Source of the DNA: Echinostoma caproni
Taxonomy: Eukaryota; Platyhelminthes; Trematoda; Plagiorchiida; Echinostomatidae
Reading direction: 5' to 3'
DNA: 64,000 nucleotides
NCBI GenBank assembly: GCA_900618425.1
Contig: UZAN01039811.1
Coordinates: 47,265 to 111,264, forward strand
Shown: one piece after another, positions 11,413-23,060 of the stretch
Layout: each line of letters begins with the position of its first letter
Numbering within the stretch: position 1 is the stretch's first letter
Notes under the pieces: model-generated
Seen by the model: the letters and a program-made list of their open reading frames with translations, nothing else
Told to the model about the DNA's origin: nothing
The model's database searches: none
Program-made: the position numbers and the translations under genes

Positions 11413-12162
11413 AAATATGTATCATTTTCTTAACACTCGAATTTGAATACATGTTAAAATGTAAAAAAACAGTAAATGTAAAATAATGTACAATATACTA
11501 GGCTTGTGAAACAGCCGAACTGTAAACGATTCGGAATGTTGCCTACTACTATTATGGTACATTATTTAGTGTCTGTAAAATCCCTGGTTGTGTCAAAATG
11601 TAACTACATTCTATGGTCGCGATTTATCTGTTACAAAATGCTCAGGCCACAGACACTCTAATGCTGCTATTTACTAAATACTTTTTCCGATATCAGTTAC
11701 GTAAATCTCTTCAAGGACATCCCAATCCGAAAGTAAACCTCTTTCACGTGAATGGTTCACATTGGGTCGATTGCTGTCTTCAGTGGGCACTATGACTACC
11801 CGAACTTCCGGTTCGAAACAATTGATTCCCTGTGGATGAAAAGTGTCAATCTTCGAAGACCTCTTCATCTCTCCTCATTTTTAGCACTACCCATTGGTAG
11901 TCGAAGAGTATTTGTCATACGGTCATCTAAAGAAATAAAGAACACTCTGAGCTAGGTTTGAAAAAATCTACTGACTGTTTTTAAACAGAACGGTGATTTT
12001 GTTCTCCATTGGTATTGAGTTGAAAACCAGCGCTCTTGCTCAAGAATGCAGAATATATTTTCGTATCCACGTATTCTTTCTGTGTATGCTTCGTTTGAGG
12101 TAGCCATCCTCGCTGCGTGACAAGTAAATATCACGAAACGCCAATTCCCTAAGCAGAATTTA

Positions 12163-12230
12163 TCTCTAGCGTGAATTTTATATTAGGATGAGCCCGATTA
12201 AAAGTGTCCAAAAACGTTGAGGGAATTAGA
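12163..12230 (+). repeat. PLE-flank arm, inverted match to 12890-12965
   Basis: The segment around TTATATTAGGATGAGCCCG is repeated in reverse complement at 12890-12965 (CGGGCTCGTCCTAATATAA), about 80% identical by eye over some 58 bases. It is the outer arm of a nested foldback that contains two tRNA-like units and PLE pieces. Confidence 0.65.
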
Positions 12231-12249
12231 AATTTTCAATGACACAAAT

Positions 12250-12325
12250 AACATCCCTTTGCACGCACACGCTCTACCCGCTGAGATACGATGCCACACC
12301 GATAACACTGATCTTTTCACATTTG
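12250..12325 (-). mobile_element. truncated tRNA-like unit
   Basis: On the minus strand TATCTCAGCGGGTAGAGCG (12270-12288) is a D-arm and box A sequence, preceded by ATCGGTGTGGCATCG as in the plus-strand copy at 12525. The unit stops before box B, so it is a partial inverted copy. Confidence 0.5.
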
Positions 12326-12451
12326 AATTACCCGTCCAGCTTACAGAGGCATATGGCATCCACCAATTAGCACGTTAGCTGACTGCCCCGACAGGTTTTC
12401 CTTAGAATTTACCGGAGTCCACCAAATGAGCTTCTAAGACAAGTTTCATTG

Positions 12452-12509
12452 TGCAAATGGTTGTCTTGGCAGATTTAAAGTTGTTATGTCGAGTGTGAAA
12501 AGATCAGTC
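12452..12509 (+). mobile_element. short PLE reverse transcriptase piece, inverted arm
   Basis: Encodes ANGCLGRFKVVMSSVKR, matching ANGCFGRFEVIMSIVKS encoded on the minus strand at about 12600-12660. The two form arms of about 55 bases around the tRNA-like unit at 12525-12602. Confidence 0.6.
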
Positions 12510-12524
12510 CAATCGGTGTATCGT

Positions 12525-12602
12525 CGTAGCTCAGCTGGTAGAGCGTGCACGTACAAGGCGTAGGCGGCGTCCATGAGTGGGTTCGAATCCCACCCAGGCT
12601 AC
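12525..12602 (+). mobile_element. tRNA-like unit with box A and box B
   Basis: TAGCTCAGCTGG (box A, 12527-12538) forms a perfect D-arm, GCTC...GAGC. GGTTCGAATCC (box B, 12580-12590) lies in a perfect T-arm, GTGGG...CCCAC. The intervening part is longer than a normal anticodon arm and the acceptor-stem ends do not pair, so it is a tRNA-derived SINE or pseudogene. It lies exactly between inverted PLE pieces and shares its upstream flank with the copy at 12250-12325. Confidence 0.6.
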
Positions 12603-12890
12603 TGAACTTTTCACAATCGACATAATAACTTCAAATCTGCCAAAACAACCATTTGCACAAATAATATCATCAATATAACGCCTGCATAGGGCACACTGTT
12701 CGATAAAGGTTAACAATGTCTCATTCTCCAGCTTTGCCAGAAATATATCTACCAATAGGGGACCCAATGGTGAGCCCTAGGCGATTCCATTTTTTTGACC
12801 ATACGGGCAACCGTTGAACTGAAATCGAACATTGGAATTGCATTGCAGAAGGAGTTTTCTTAGGCAATTGACTGGAATTCCGAAATTCCT
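12600..12890 (-). pseudogene. Penelope-like reverse transcriptase fragment
   Basis: The minus strand encodes the palm of a Penelope-like reverse transcriptase: CNSNVRFQFNG, then GSPLGPLLVDIFLAKLEN (motif B region) and RRYIDDIICANG (motif C with the YIDD catalytic aspartates). One in-frame stop precedes GSPLGP, and the reading runs into antisense tRNA-like sequence, so it is a non-functional fragment. The plus-strand fragment that follows continues the same protein in the opposite direction, which marks a rearranged or inverted insertion. Confidence 0.8.
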
Positions 12891-12934
12891 ATGTTTTCAA
12901 CATTTTTGGACAGGTTTAATCGGGCTCGTCCTAA

Positions 12935-13781
12935 TATAAACTTCACCCTAGAGATGGAATCTGCTCGAGGAATTGGTGTTTCTTGATGCTGATATTTACT
13001 TGTCACGCCGGAAAGATGGTTTCCTGAAACGAAGCATACACAGAGAGAATACGTGGACAGGACAATATATCAACTATCCGGTCCATTGTCAATCGTGTAA
13101 GTAGACTTTGTTCTGCTGACACAGTCAATGATGAATTGGCAACAGTTAAGTCAACATTCTTAAAAAAGTGGATACTCAGAGGAACTTATCGATCGTTGTA
13201 TCAGAGCTTACATAGCAAAATCAAAGGATCCAACAGTGGGGAAGAAAAAGGCTTACACTTCATTACCTTTCAAAGGTGACACCCTTGCGAGGACAGTGAG
13301 CAAACGACTGAGGAGGTTAGTAGAAAATAGTTATTTCTCAACGGAATAGCGCATCTTCTACTCTTCGAAATCAGTTNTTTCATTACAGATGAAGGGCAGG
13401 CTGCCGTTGGAGACAACCTCTTCTTGTATTTACCAGTTTACTTGCTCCTGTGGCCTAAGATTCGTGGGCCGCATCACCAGACGATTGGCTAATCGAGTGA
13501 GAGAACACCACCCAGCTTGGCTCAGTCGGGGACTGATAAATGCAGGCGCGATTGCGGTTGCTGTACCTCCGACCGAGACGAATCACACCGTGAATATGCG
13601 GGAATCATTTCATCCAATCTATTTACTGACGGAGATCCGGTCTAAGGATGTGAAAGTCCGATTGTTATCTACAGCAGAGGTGATAGCATTTGGGATGAAC
13701 AAACCTCCATTTTGTGCACACGAACAGTTCGGTAAATCCCTCTCCCTCCCATGGCCATGTGTCCGAAGTGCTCCCACCTAA
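12935..13781 (+). pseudogene. Penelope-like element, thumb and GIY-YIG part
   Basis: Broken frames spell successive parts of a Penelope-like protein. First comes the end of the reverse transcriptase (ELVFLDADIYLSRRKDG, TWTGQYINYPVHC), then SLPFKGDTLARTVSKRLRRL. Last is the GIY-YIG endonuclease region (CIYQFTCSCGLRFVGRITRR, VREHHPAWLSRG) to a TAA at 13779-13781. The endonuclease core YIG is altered to FVG. Frameshifts, stops and an unknown base at 13377 show decay. These elements use a reverse transcriptase and a GIY-YIG nuclease for target-primed insertion. The final open segment is the longest intact part, about 130 codons. Confidence 0.85.
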
Positions 13782-14844
13782 TACTTCAGTCGAATATTCA
13801 CACTCCGCAAGGGATTATAATCAATTATGCGGGCAGTGTTCAAACACCTCCCTCCCTCGAAACCCTTCAACTGCGATTTTGAACACACTACAACCCTGAT
13901 TTGACAGTCTCTCCGTGTTGTTTCCCTGAATTGTATAATGTATTGTAATTGGTCAGCAGATAATGGACTGAAGGCAAGCTTATTTGCCACATCTTTGTTT
14001 TTCTGGTGAATCTATCGGAATTGTTTACTCACCACAGAATATTTCAACATCTGCCTTCCTTATATGTGTAAAAGGGACTCAAGACGAGTGATTCAACGGG
14101 ATACTGTATACAGGTTGCATTGCACTGTAGGCAAACTGACTAAGGAGATAAACAGCTAATCATACTTCATAGGACATATTTGGTTGAATACAAAATATAA
14201 ACAGACATGGATCAGAACCCTGAAGCGTGGAGATTTTGTATATCGTTGAGGGAAAATAAAATCGGTGGAATAAACCCAGTGCGTAAACAGCAGCTCAGCG
14301 TTTTGACGCCAAATACAAGAAATCGCAGAGTAAAACACCATTCGGAGAACTCAAAATCATCCGGAGTACCCGTTGAAATTGAAAATTAAAAATTGGGAAG
14401 TAAATGCAAATATGTGTAAAAATCGTGCCAAACTTCATTCCTGTATTTCTTTCCATTGTCCCTACGTCCGGAATATCCTATGTTAAGACGCATCTAATCC
14501 TGTTCACTCAGCAGGTCTGTGATTGAGAGATTATGGGATATCCAGAAAATTTTAGAAAATAAAAACATTATCTTCACATTAGTCTGGTGCTATTTATTTA
14601 AACAAATGCAAAAATCCTTGTGACCTTTATGCTTTTTCTTCATAAGAGCCCCATGAAACTGTGATGCGAGATCAGTCGGAACTTGATATAAGCTTTAGTT
14701 AAAGGAACGACGTCAATGATGCAACTTAGTGTGCTTCACGAGTCACAATATATGCGATTTCTTCCAATACGTTTTTTCATTACGCAATTGAAATAAACGT
14801 TGATTTCCGGAGGAAACGCAAACTATTGCGCTTTTATTTCATCT

Positions 14845-15030
14845 GCGATGCAACGTTTGTGATAACTGGCCATAAACACTGGATGGCCGTTTTATCACTG
14901 TCGGGACTGCGCAAGCGGCGTTTCGCGGTTTGAGTCCCAGCTGAAACGCAAAGTGTGCAAACTGCTGACAACGTCCAGCTTGAGAGAAACAGATTTGCAG
15001 TGTTTGTTGTCGGGCATCACGAGAAATTCT
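14845..15030. mobile_element. decayed copy of hammerhead-bearing palindrome
   Basis: The left end (GTTTGTGATAACTGGCC...AAACACTGG) and the reverse complement of the right end (15001-15024) match each other and the termini of the element at 10969-11290. The left end has a degenerate antisense hammerhead (14875-14925) in which the CUGANGA box is lost. The right end has a sense-strand relic (14957-15007) with CUGACAA, GAAA and a weak helix I. The arrangement of one ribozyme per end in opposite orientation is thus seen twice in this window. Confidence 0.6.
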
Positions 15031-15779
15031 GTTGTTAATTAAATGGACTCAACAACGAATCATCAACGAATTCTTATGGAGAGAAACTACACAGCCGAAG
15101 TCAATAACATAGCTCATTTTCGTTCAGGCAACGTAGACTTGGTCAAAAATATTATTTCAGGAAGTCTGTCTTCTGTGATGTTGTAGTTTCACCCACAGAG
15201 AATGGTCGTTTACACTGAAAGTTCTTCCGGTAGACATTCAGTTGTGATTCTGAGTTTTTCAACAACACGGTTAACTAAAAAGACAACATGACAATGTAAT
15301 AATCTTCTCTTAAGTATTTCGACAACTTAATCCAGACCGACTCTAACAACGCATGGATGAACTATATCCGATTCTTTTTTGTGCAGCGTAACGCTCAGCA
15401 GTTTTATCGTACTCACACACTCTTTCCAGATGACCAACATAATGCACAGACATCTGAATCAGCCACTCAACATGCTGGAATACATGGAGACGCTCAACCG
15501 TTTTATCTATACCAGCATAAAACCAATCGCATTATATTTGAAATTCACAAAGATATGCTATTGTCACTCAAACATTTCATTATCCGAGTATACTGAGTTG
15601 ATACGGGCTTTCCAATGAAATGATGACTTTTCCACGTATTTTGTTTACCCGTTCTTTTGAGGGCTATCAAAACTTGTATTTCTTTATTCATAACTTAACC
15701 TCGGTTGTTATATAGACATTTGTACAGAGAACTTTCACAAAAGATATAAGGCTAAGTGAAAATTCACAATTAGGGTGAA

Positions 15780-15848
15780 AGTGGGTTTCGAACACATTCT
15801 TCGCTGCGATATGATAGTGGTCGATACCACTTGATTGCCAAAATATGG
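15780..15848 (-). mobile_element. tRNA-derived SINE
   Basis: On the minus strand TTGGCAATCAAGTGG (15828-15842) is a good box A and GTGTTCGAAACCC (15783-15795) a good box B at tRNA-like spacing. The middle resembles the SINE at 27541-27760, suggesting one family. No complete cloverleaf is evident. Confidence 0.5.
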
Positions 15849-15859
15849 TCCAGTCGATC

Positions 15860-18800
15860 ACATTTTTTAAAATTTTCTGTTCCTATATGGATCGCTATCG
15901 CTGTGTGGTGGCCTTTTTCCGCAGCTCTAAGGTGCACATAGTCAATGAGGAAAACTAACAAGGCTTCGTTATCCAGCGAAAATTTTATTTCATAGATCAC
16001 ATCACGAGACTTACGATGACACCATCAGATGGTCTTATGGTCTTATGGTGCAACAGAGCAGCCCCGTCCCTCCGGTTTCCTTTCATGGAGCCATTCGATT
16101 GATCACGAAAGTACAAAATCTAACTAGGAACGAGCATTGATGATCAGTTTATAAATATTTATACAGAAAATCCAACGAAAGACGGAGAGATGGAGAGCAT
16201 GAAACGAAAATTGCAAGATAGGGACATTTATGCACAGTCGCGACTAGCTAATTTGACCGAGATTCTAAACATTCTTTCTACTATTCTCACCGAAATCATT
16301 TCACATTTCGATGGTAATGACCTACGTTTGCTATTCTATGGATCGTCAGAAACAACTGATTTGCATAGTTCTTGAAAGGCATGAACGTTGCGCACAAGCA
16401 ACATAATTCATTCTGTTATATATAGAGTGAGACGCTATAACTTTGATAATGCAAATCCGGTTCAGGGGAGTTTCGATTTTACCTTTTACTGACAGAAGAT
16501 TTAAACGATTTTGCCTGTTGAATCCTTCATATTTATAATAAGTGGAGGGTATCATTCAAGAACGTTCAGCTCCTTGTGAATTAACAGTCAAAACCTCTAT
16601 TATGTTATTCAATAGGACACGGCATAAGCATCAGTGGAAAAGGCATAATAATATGTTATTATAGAAAAACTCCATCAAACTTACGGATATCTTTTTTGAC
16701 GGAGTAACATTTTCACTAGCAAAATAAAAGCTGTTTTTTTGTGCTCAAACTCCATCATATTAAGTTTTTTGCAGCACCAGACAGAAGATGGCCTCCGACT
16801 AATGTTCTTCAAAAAATCCCTCAATTGTTTTGATACTTCGAGTGAAAATAAGTAGATCCCAACTGTCAAACTTTTCGGTTCAGAAGTAATTCGAGCTGGA
16901 ATATATGTAATTATTGATATATCTGAGTTATTCAACCAGCTATACATTAGGTTTGGTTTCAAAAATAACTAACAAATGACAAGACAGGGCATAGATTCAT
17001 TTTAGTTTTCAATAATCATTAGGGAATATGGAGTGAACTAAAACTGGTGAAAATCAATGAAGGTTTAGTTGGTCGTTTCCAATCTACGAACTGGATCGAT
17101 TTGTCAATCGATCTCTTTGATGCCGCTTGTAAAATTTTGCTTCAGTTGAGTGAAATATAAAAAATGCCTCAAGCACAAATCATCTTTCTTGGTTAAGCCA
17201 ATTGCGATACAGAAAATGGCTTTTGGATGTGATGAACCCTCTCTCTGTGGGGGTGGGGTGGGTGGGAGTGAATCAACAACGCTGTGGCCATCAAAAGTGG
17301 TAAAATAACCGGTTCAACATCGGTATGCACTGAATGAATACAACAGTGTGAACACGTTGCGAAAGAATTTTTAATTAAAGAGGAAAAACAGAGGGATATC
17401 AAATTTCACAAATGTCCGACCCAATTCGGTTTTATTCCAGCGCTTTCTTAGAAAAACTCTTTTTGGCATCGGACGACAAGGGAAATTTCTTTTCTTATTG
17501 TGTTCGCAGGCGGCCATAACGAATCCATATTCCACAAAATCACTCCACTTCGGTCATGTACATCGTCTGGATGTTTGTCTTTTGAAGAATATGCTCAGAT
17601 ACTTTTTCACATAGGTTATTGAATTGTTTACACACTGCGCATTGAGTTGAGAAACTATTCCTCGAAAATTTGTTTCTAGTCCTATGTGTCCTCAGTTGAG
17701 CGCGCAAATTTTCTTATAGGTACGAAGAAGAGCATTCTGGACTCTTGGTAACTTTGTTGGGATGGGTGGAATTAATGTAATTTGATTTTATAAACGTTTA
17801 TGTGCTCATGCTTCATTAAAACCGTGTGTTTAATTCATCCTATTTTCCGTCTAACTTGAAGTTCCTCCAGAGGAGAGCTGAAGGCCTTTCTAAGTCAATC
17901 GCAAAATCAGTCTGGATAGTTTTTCCGTTGCTCAAATTATTGATTATCAAATCTTTTTCTTTCCTCTTTGACTCACTGCGAAAACGTTTTACTACATGTC
18001 GCAACAATCGATAACTGATCAGGAAAACTTGCGAAGGGCCTATCTAGACATTTCTTTATCAATATTTTCCCGGTCTAAAAAGCAGGATAGAAATTTCTCC
18101 TTATACTGATTTATATGACAAAAGTAGATTAGCTTCAAGTCCTTAGATGTTGTTAGTTTTTTCCTACGGGAACATTTTGTGGCACAGTAGCCATGACGAT
18201 TGTGTCCCGCTTGCCCACCAATGTGCTCTGTAATAGTGATTGTTTATCCGCAGCAGAAAAGAGCGTACGAAATTCAGCGGGCGAAAACTTAGTTTGTTTT
18301 TATTGCCTTTCGCACATGATTATACTTATTCAGAGTGCATGTGTTGTAAAAGCTATTCAGCCTAAAAGAGTTGTCTTGCTATAAAAAGACAGTTTATAAA
18401 CAATGTAATTCAACAAACTCTTTCATCAAACTGATGACCGAATGATAACACCGGTCAAATAGACTGGTCGATACTTCGGTTGGCTAGCTTGACTTTGGAC
18501 TGATTTCTGAGCATGAAGATCAGGGAGATCGCCTTGGCGAAAGCAACACAGTATCTCACAGATGTAAACGCGCTTCTGCCCGGTACACTCAAATCACACT
18601 TCAGAGTCTATTTCATCCTGTCCTCCGTCAGGCATCAACATATCCCACTAACTGATAAAATTATACATAGGATGACAACATTTATGTTGAGTAATTTTTC
18701 CAGCCATTTCCTTCCATAAAAATTTGTCTGTGCTTGTCCGCTGCACGACAATCCCGGCTAGACAGATTGTCAGAATAGCACATGGTCCAATGAAAGCTTT

Positions 18801-20331
18801 ATTTAGCTTGCAGTATGTGTCCCAATACACACGCCAATAGTGAGCATAACAGAGACCAAAAAGTGTTCTAATCGATAATGTTTGCAATCCTGTCTGACAG
18901 GCGATGTCACTGCCAGATAATTGTTACCGCGAGTCCCATCCGACGAACATGTGCAGTTCAAAGAATTTCGCGATTTATTTTTACTCTAAACCCAGGGTCA
19001 TATGCGCAACAATTGATGAATTCCATTTACTAACAGGCTTATGAAAATATTCTCTATGAGCTACACTGCAAGATCAGCGCGAGATGGCAATTATTCCAAT
19101 CACGTCTTGTTTGTAATAACGTCTTACATTTTCTGTGAGAATTCAGAGGAAAACGATCACAGTTCCATATACACTAACAATCAGTAACAAAATACTCTAA
19201 GGTTCCGACAAGTTTTTCCGGGATAAATGTTGTTGTTCTTGTTTTGCCAGTCGCACACAGAACTGGCAAATTCGTATTTCACATCTTTCATTGTCCATTA
19301 GATAGCTCGATTGTGGAATTTATTCCACTGTTCACGGTGGTTTGCCGCTCGGGCGGTTAATCGACTCGCGCGTTACTCGAGCCATGTAAACCTCGGTGTT
19401 TTGAACTGCCCTATTCAATCTGATGTCGTTTCAAATCATCCAGAATGCACGTGTTTATTTGCATCACATTCTTTATAAATGGTTTATCACGTTGAATTTT
19501 ATAAGTCAGTTGAATACAAACACACCGCGATGGAAATATCAACTACCAAAATCCAAGAGATGGTTTATTGTACACTTTGTACAGTTGATATGAAGTAAAT
19601 TGCTCCTTTTCTCAGTTGAAAACTTCCGTCTTGTGTGCTTAAGTTGATAAAGATTTGCGCTGATCGATTTTTCTTGATTGATTTTGTTTGTCATTCCAAG
19701 GAGCTGGGACACATGTGCTCGTTTGTCAGATTTGTTTTCAACGTACATTGATTTTGACTCAAAGCAAACATTAAATTTAAATTTACATGCTTGGGTCAAC
19801 ACCAAAAACGTTGAAAAACATTAACTCAAATCCATCATCCTGAAAAAAAGCAAAACAGTATAAGTTGTAAAGAAGATGTCAATATGTTTCACTCATTTGA
19901 ATTGAAATTCGTCGCATTTTCAATGGTTTTGGAATTCTACGCTCTTATCATAGCAACTATAGGGCCACGTTTTCCTCTCTGTGAAAAAGAATAATTATCA
20001 CTGTATACCGCTGCAAAATTATGTGTTGGTAGAACATGGAAGAATTTGTCAAATCTGTGATAAATTGGTCATAGGTGATAAGAAATAAATTTGTCCACAA
20101 AAAGGCAATATAATTTATTTGTAAAGTAAACTTATGACCTATTTCGATACATATTCATCGATTGTCACTTGTATCTGTTAAGATTCATATATGTTGTGGT
20201 ACAGTTTGATAAATGTAGAACTGAAGAGCACCAGTTCAGGTATTTATTCCTGTTTACCGCCCTCAGTCCTGTACGGCGTGTTGGTGTGGAATCAACATCG
20301 GAATATTTGAATGCTAGATAATAACAGGAAC
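15860..20331. other. no supported gene
   Basis: Unique-looking AT-rich sequence with only short frames. A possible ATG-initiated 61-codon frame lies at 16190-16375 without further support. The only striking motif is the G-quadruplex at 17249. Confidence 0.35.
17249..17266 (+). other. G-quadruplex motif
   Basis: Four G-runs of 5, 4, 3 and 3 separated by single T bases, the tightest class of intramolecular G-quadruplex motif. It stands alone in otherwise AT-rich sequence. Confidence 0.8.
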
Positions 20332-20538
20332 CTATGAAACGTTTTTATACTTCATAGACGAATTCGAATTTGAAGCGTTAATTTTCGGAGTTTTGCAAAA
20401 TAGTTTGACACAGGTAAACTGAGAGAAAAGCGTGGATATACAGATATAGTAATTCAGAAAGTCAATTAGTTTAATAAACACGCCGTGGACTGCATTTTTA
20501 GAATCGAAGAAATTTTCACTGAGATCCAGGAGCTGTAT
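20332..20538 (-). CDS. candidate terminal exon, LRR-like motif
   Basis: The minus strand has a pyrimidine-rich tract and acceptor (TTCTTCCCTGTTGTGG...TCCAG), then 68 codons and a TAG. The start IQLLDLSENFF followed by DSKNAVHGVFIKLIDFLN matches the LxxLDLSxNxF pattern of a leucine-rich repeat. A single repeat is weak evidence. The phase 0 start fits the phase 0 donor of the exon at 20827. An alternative AG seven bases upstream would give phase 1. The C-terminus is Ser/Asn-rich. Confidence 0.42.
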   Translation of the reverse strand: MQLLDLSENFFDSKNAVHGVFIKLIDFLNYYICISTLFSQFTCVKLFCKTPKINASNSNSSMKYKNVS

Positions 20539-20826
20539 CTGGACTATCCACAACAGGGAAGAATCTAAACTATACCGTTTATGTTATTGGTAGCCCACAC
20601 CTTCACCTTCTTCTGTCTCCACCGGCACGGAAAAACTGCTGAAACTCGTACAGTGCTTCTACAATAAACTCTGCCCAATATAAAACTATGGAGTAGAGTT
20701 ACCGTATGTTCATATTGGATCGTAATAACTTGATCCATACAAATCTTTTTGGGGAATGTGGTACGAATTGTGGTAGAAATCGGAAGCTGATTACATATAA
20801 GTCATCAAATATAGGATTTTATTTAC

Positions 20827-21126
20827 CTTGATACGAATTACATTTCTGCTCATTAGAATGTTATATTGTGCAGAAAACGCTTCTGTAGCCAACCGTTTTT
20901 CCCGAGGAACTTCAAGTATACCCACCCCCATTTTACTTGGAACGCCAATTTTTCGAATACTTCTCACGTCACACATAACTTTAATAGATTTACAACAGAA
21001 AACAGCTTCAGTCACACGTTGTACATAACACTCTAAGAAGTTACAAAATGCCTTTAGGATCACTTTATTCGTTCGATTACTACATGTTGATCTACCATCA
21101 ACTTGACCAGAGTTCACGACTTCAGC
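20827..21126 (-). CDS. candidate internal exon, unrecognised protein
   Basis: A 100-codon frame on the minus strand runs from an AG at about 21127 to the donor ATCAAG|GTAAAT at 20826, phase 0 at both ends. It includes VQRVTEAVFCCKSIKVMCDV, GVPSKMGVGILEVPREKRLA and ILMSRNVIRIK and looks like folded-protein sequence with no low complexity. With the next exon (20332-20538) the joined reading passes straight into the LDLSENFF motif. I do not recognise the family. Another minus-strand frame stays open over 21122-21472 immediately upstream; its relation to this exon is unclear. Confidence 0.45.
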
Positions 21127-22196
21127 CTTCGTTATTCCTTAGTCGAGTTGTCGGTATTGTAGTGTTCAGTTCAGTAAACAGAACAATGTCGTAGGGTTTG
21201 AAGTTGTCTGTATCAAAGAAGGAACACATGGTAGTTTGCCGAGACGGTAAAGTAGGTTTATTACTGCGTGAATGGACCGTCTGAAGACCTTTGTGAACTG
21301 GTTTCTGGCAAATCCTCCACGGTAAAACATGAATAAAATGAGTGATATGATGAAAACGGTATCTAGCCAAGCCAAAAGAAGACTCCTGAGAGCGGCTTTC
21401 AGTCAAATTCCCAGTTCTCAGAAGCTTGTGTGTTAGCTTAATCCTAATTTGAGCATCAGGCAAATAAATCAAATTCTCTAAACCCCATTTAGTTATAAAT
21501 TATAATGATATCGAATAATTAACGGACCACAAGAAGCCTTTGAGTGTGTTCCATCACGCCAAAAATTACTTTCATATCTATTCAGTTCACTCCCTCTTTA
21601 CAAGGAAAAACTCATCTATCACTGTTTTAATGAGCAGGAAAATAAGTAGGTCATACTTCTGAACCACAATTGTGACATCAAATACGGCTTCTGAGAAAAA
21701 TGACCCTGTGGCAATGTTCTATCTGGTCCCTCCCCACTGGTAAATTTACAGAAAAAATCTTTGGACACTGCAGTCATAATGCGAACACTAGCTAACAGTT
21801 TCAAGCATGCGAAAACTAAAGTCGCTCCAAGGGCACAGGACAACTGTCTTACAGGGGCAGTGAATGAAGATATAGTGCGCTACAGGTTGGCTTCACGAGG
21901 GTTGAGTTTTGTTGTTCCTGAACCTCCTATATCGACGGTAATTGAGTGCGGACACAAATTTCAAAACTAAAGCTCTCAAAGGCAGTATTTCCGGTTGTCT
22001 ATAATAAACTTTAGTATTGAAATAGGGATCTGTAACTGTTGGCTAGCAGTTTGACAGAATTGACAAACCCATACTTGCGCCAGTCATGCCCATTTAAGAA
22101 ACTCAGAAAACGTGATCCTGGTAGGTCAGATATCTGGGCAACAGCAATCTTCAGTGGTCAGTCCATGTTCACAACTGCATTGGTCAACTGTGTCGC

Positions 22197-23060
22197 NNNN
22201 NNNNNNNNNNNNNNNNNNNNNNNNNNNNNNNNNNNNNNNNNNNNNNNNNNNNNNNNNNNNNNNNNNNNNNNNNNNNNNNNNNNNNNNNNNNNNNNNNNNN
22301 NNNNNNNNNNNNNNNNNNNNNNNNNNNNNNNNNNNNNNNNNNNNNNNNNNNNNNNNNNNNNNNNNNNNNNNNNNNNNNNNNNNNNNNNNNNNNNNNNNNN
22401 NNNNNNNNNNNNNNNNNNNNNNNNNNNNNNNNNNNNNNNNNNNNNNNNNNNNNNNNNNNNNNNNNNNNNNNNNNNNNNNNNNNNNNNNNNNNNNNNNNNN
22501 NNNNNNNNNNNNNNNNNNNNNNNNNNNNNNNNNNNNNNNNNNNNNNNNNNNNNNNNNNNNNNNNNNNNNNNNNNNNNNNNNNNNNNNNNNNNNNNNNNNN
22601 NNNNNNNNNNNNNNNNNNNNNNNNNNNNNNNNNNNNNNNNNNNNNNNNNNNNNNNNNNNNNNNNNNNNNNNNNNNNNNNNNNNNNNNNNNNNNNNNNNNN
22701 NNNNNNNNNNNNNNNNNNNNNNNNNNNNNNNNNNNNNNNNNNNNNNNNNNNNNNNNNNNNNNNNNNNNNNNNNNNNNNNNNNNNNNNNNNNNNNNNNNNN
22801 NNNNNNNNNNNNNNNNNNNNNNNNNNNNNNNNNNNNNNNNNNNNNNNNNNNNNNNNNNNNNNNNNNNNNNNNNNNNNNNNNNNNNNNNNNNNNNNNNNNN
22901 NNNNNNNNNNNNNNNNNNNNNNNNNNNNNNNNNNNNNNNNNNNNNNNNNNNNNNNNNNNNNNNNNNNNNNNNNNNNNNNNNNNNNNNNNNNNNNNNNNNN
23001 NNNNNNNNNNNNNNNNNNNNNNNNNNNNNNNNNNNNNNNNNNNNNNNNNNNNNNNNNNNN
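22197..23060. other. assembly gap (864 N)
   Basis: A run of unknown bases. Apparent long open frames across it are artefacts of the Ns. Confidence 0.99.

Noticed and set aside
12527..12593. Functional tRNA gene
   Set aside because: D-arm and T-arm are good but acceptor-stem ends do not pair and the anticodon region is oversized.
21122..21472. 116-codon minus-strand frame upstream of the 20827-21126 exon
   Set aside because: No donor allows an in-phase join to the next exon and no domain is seen; kept out of the gene model.
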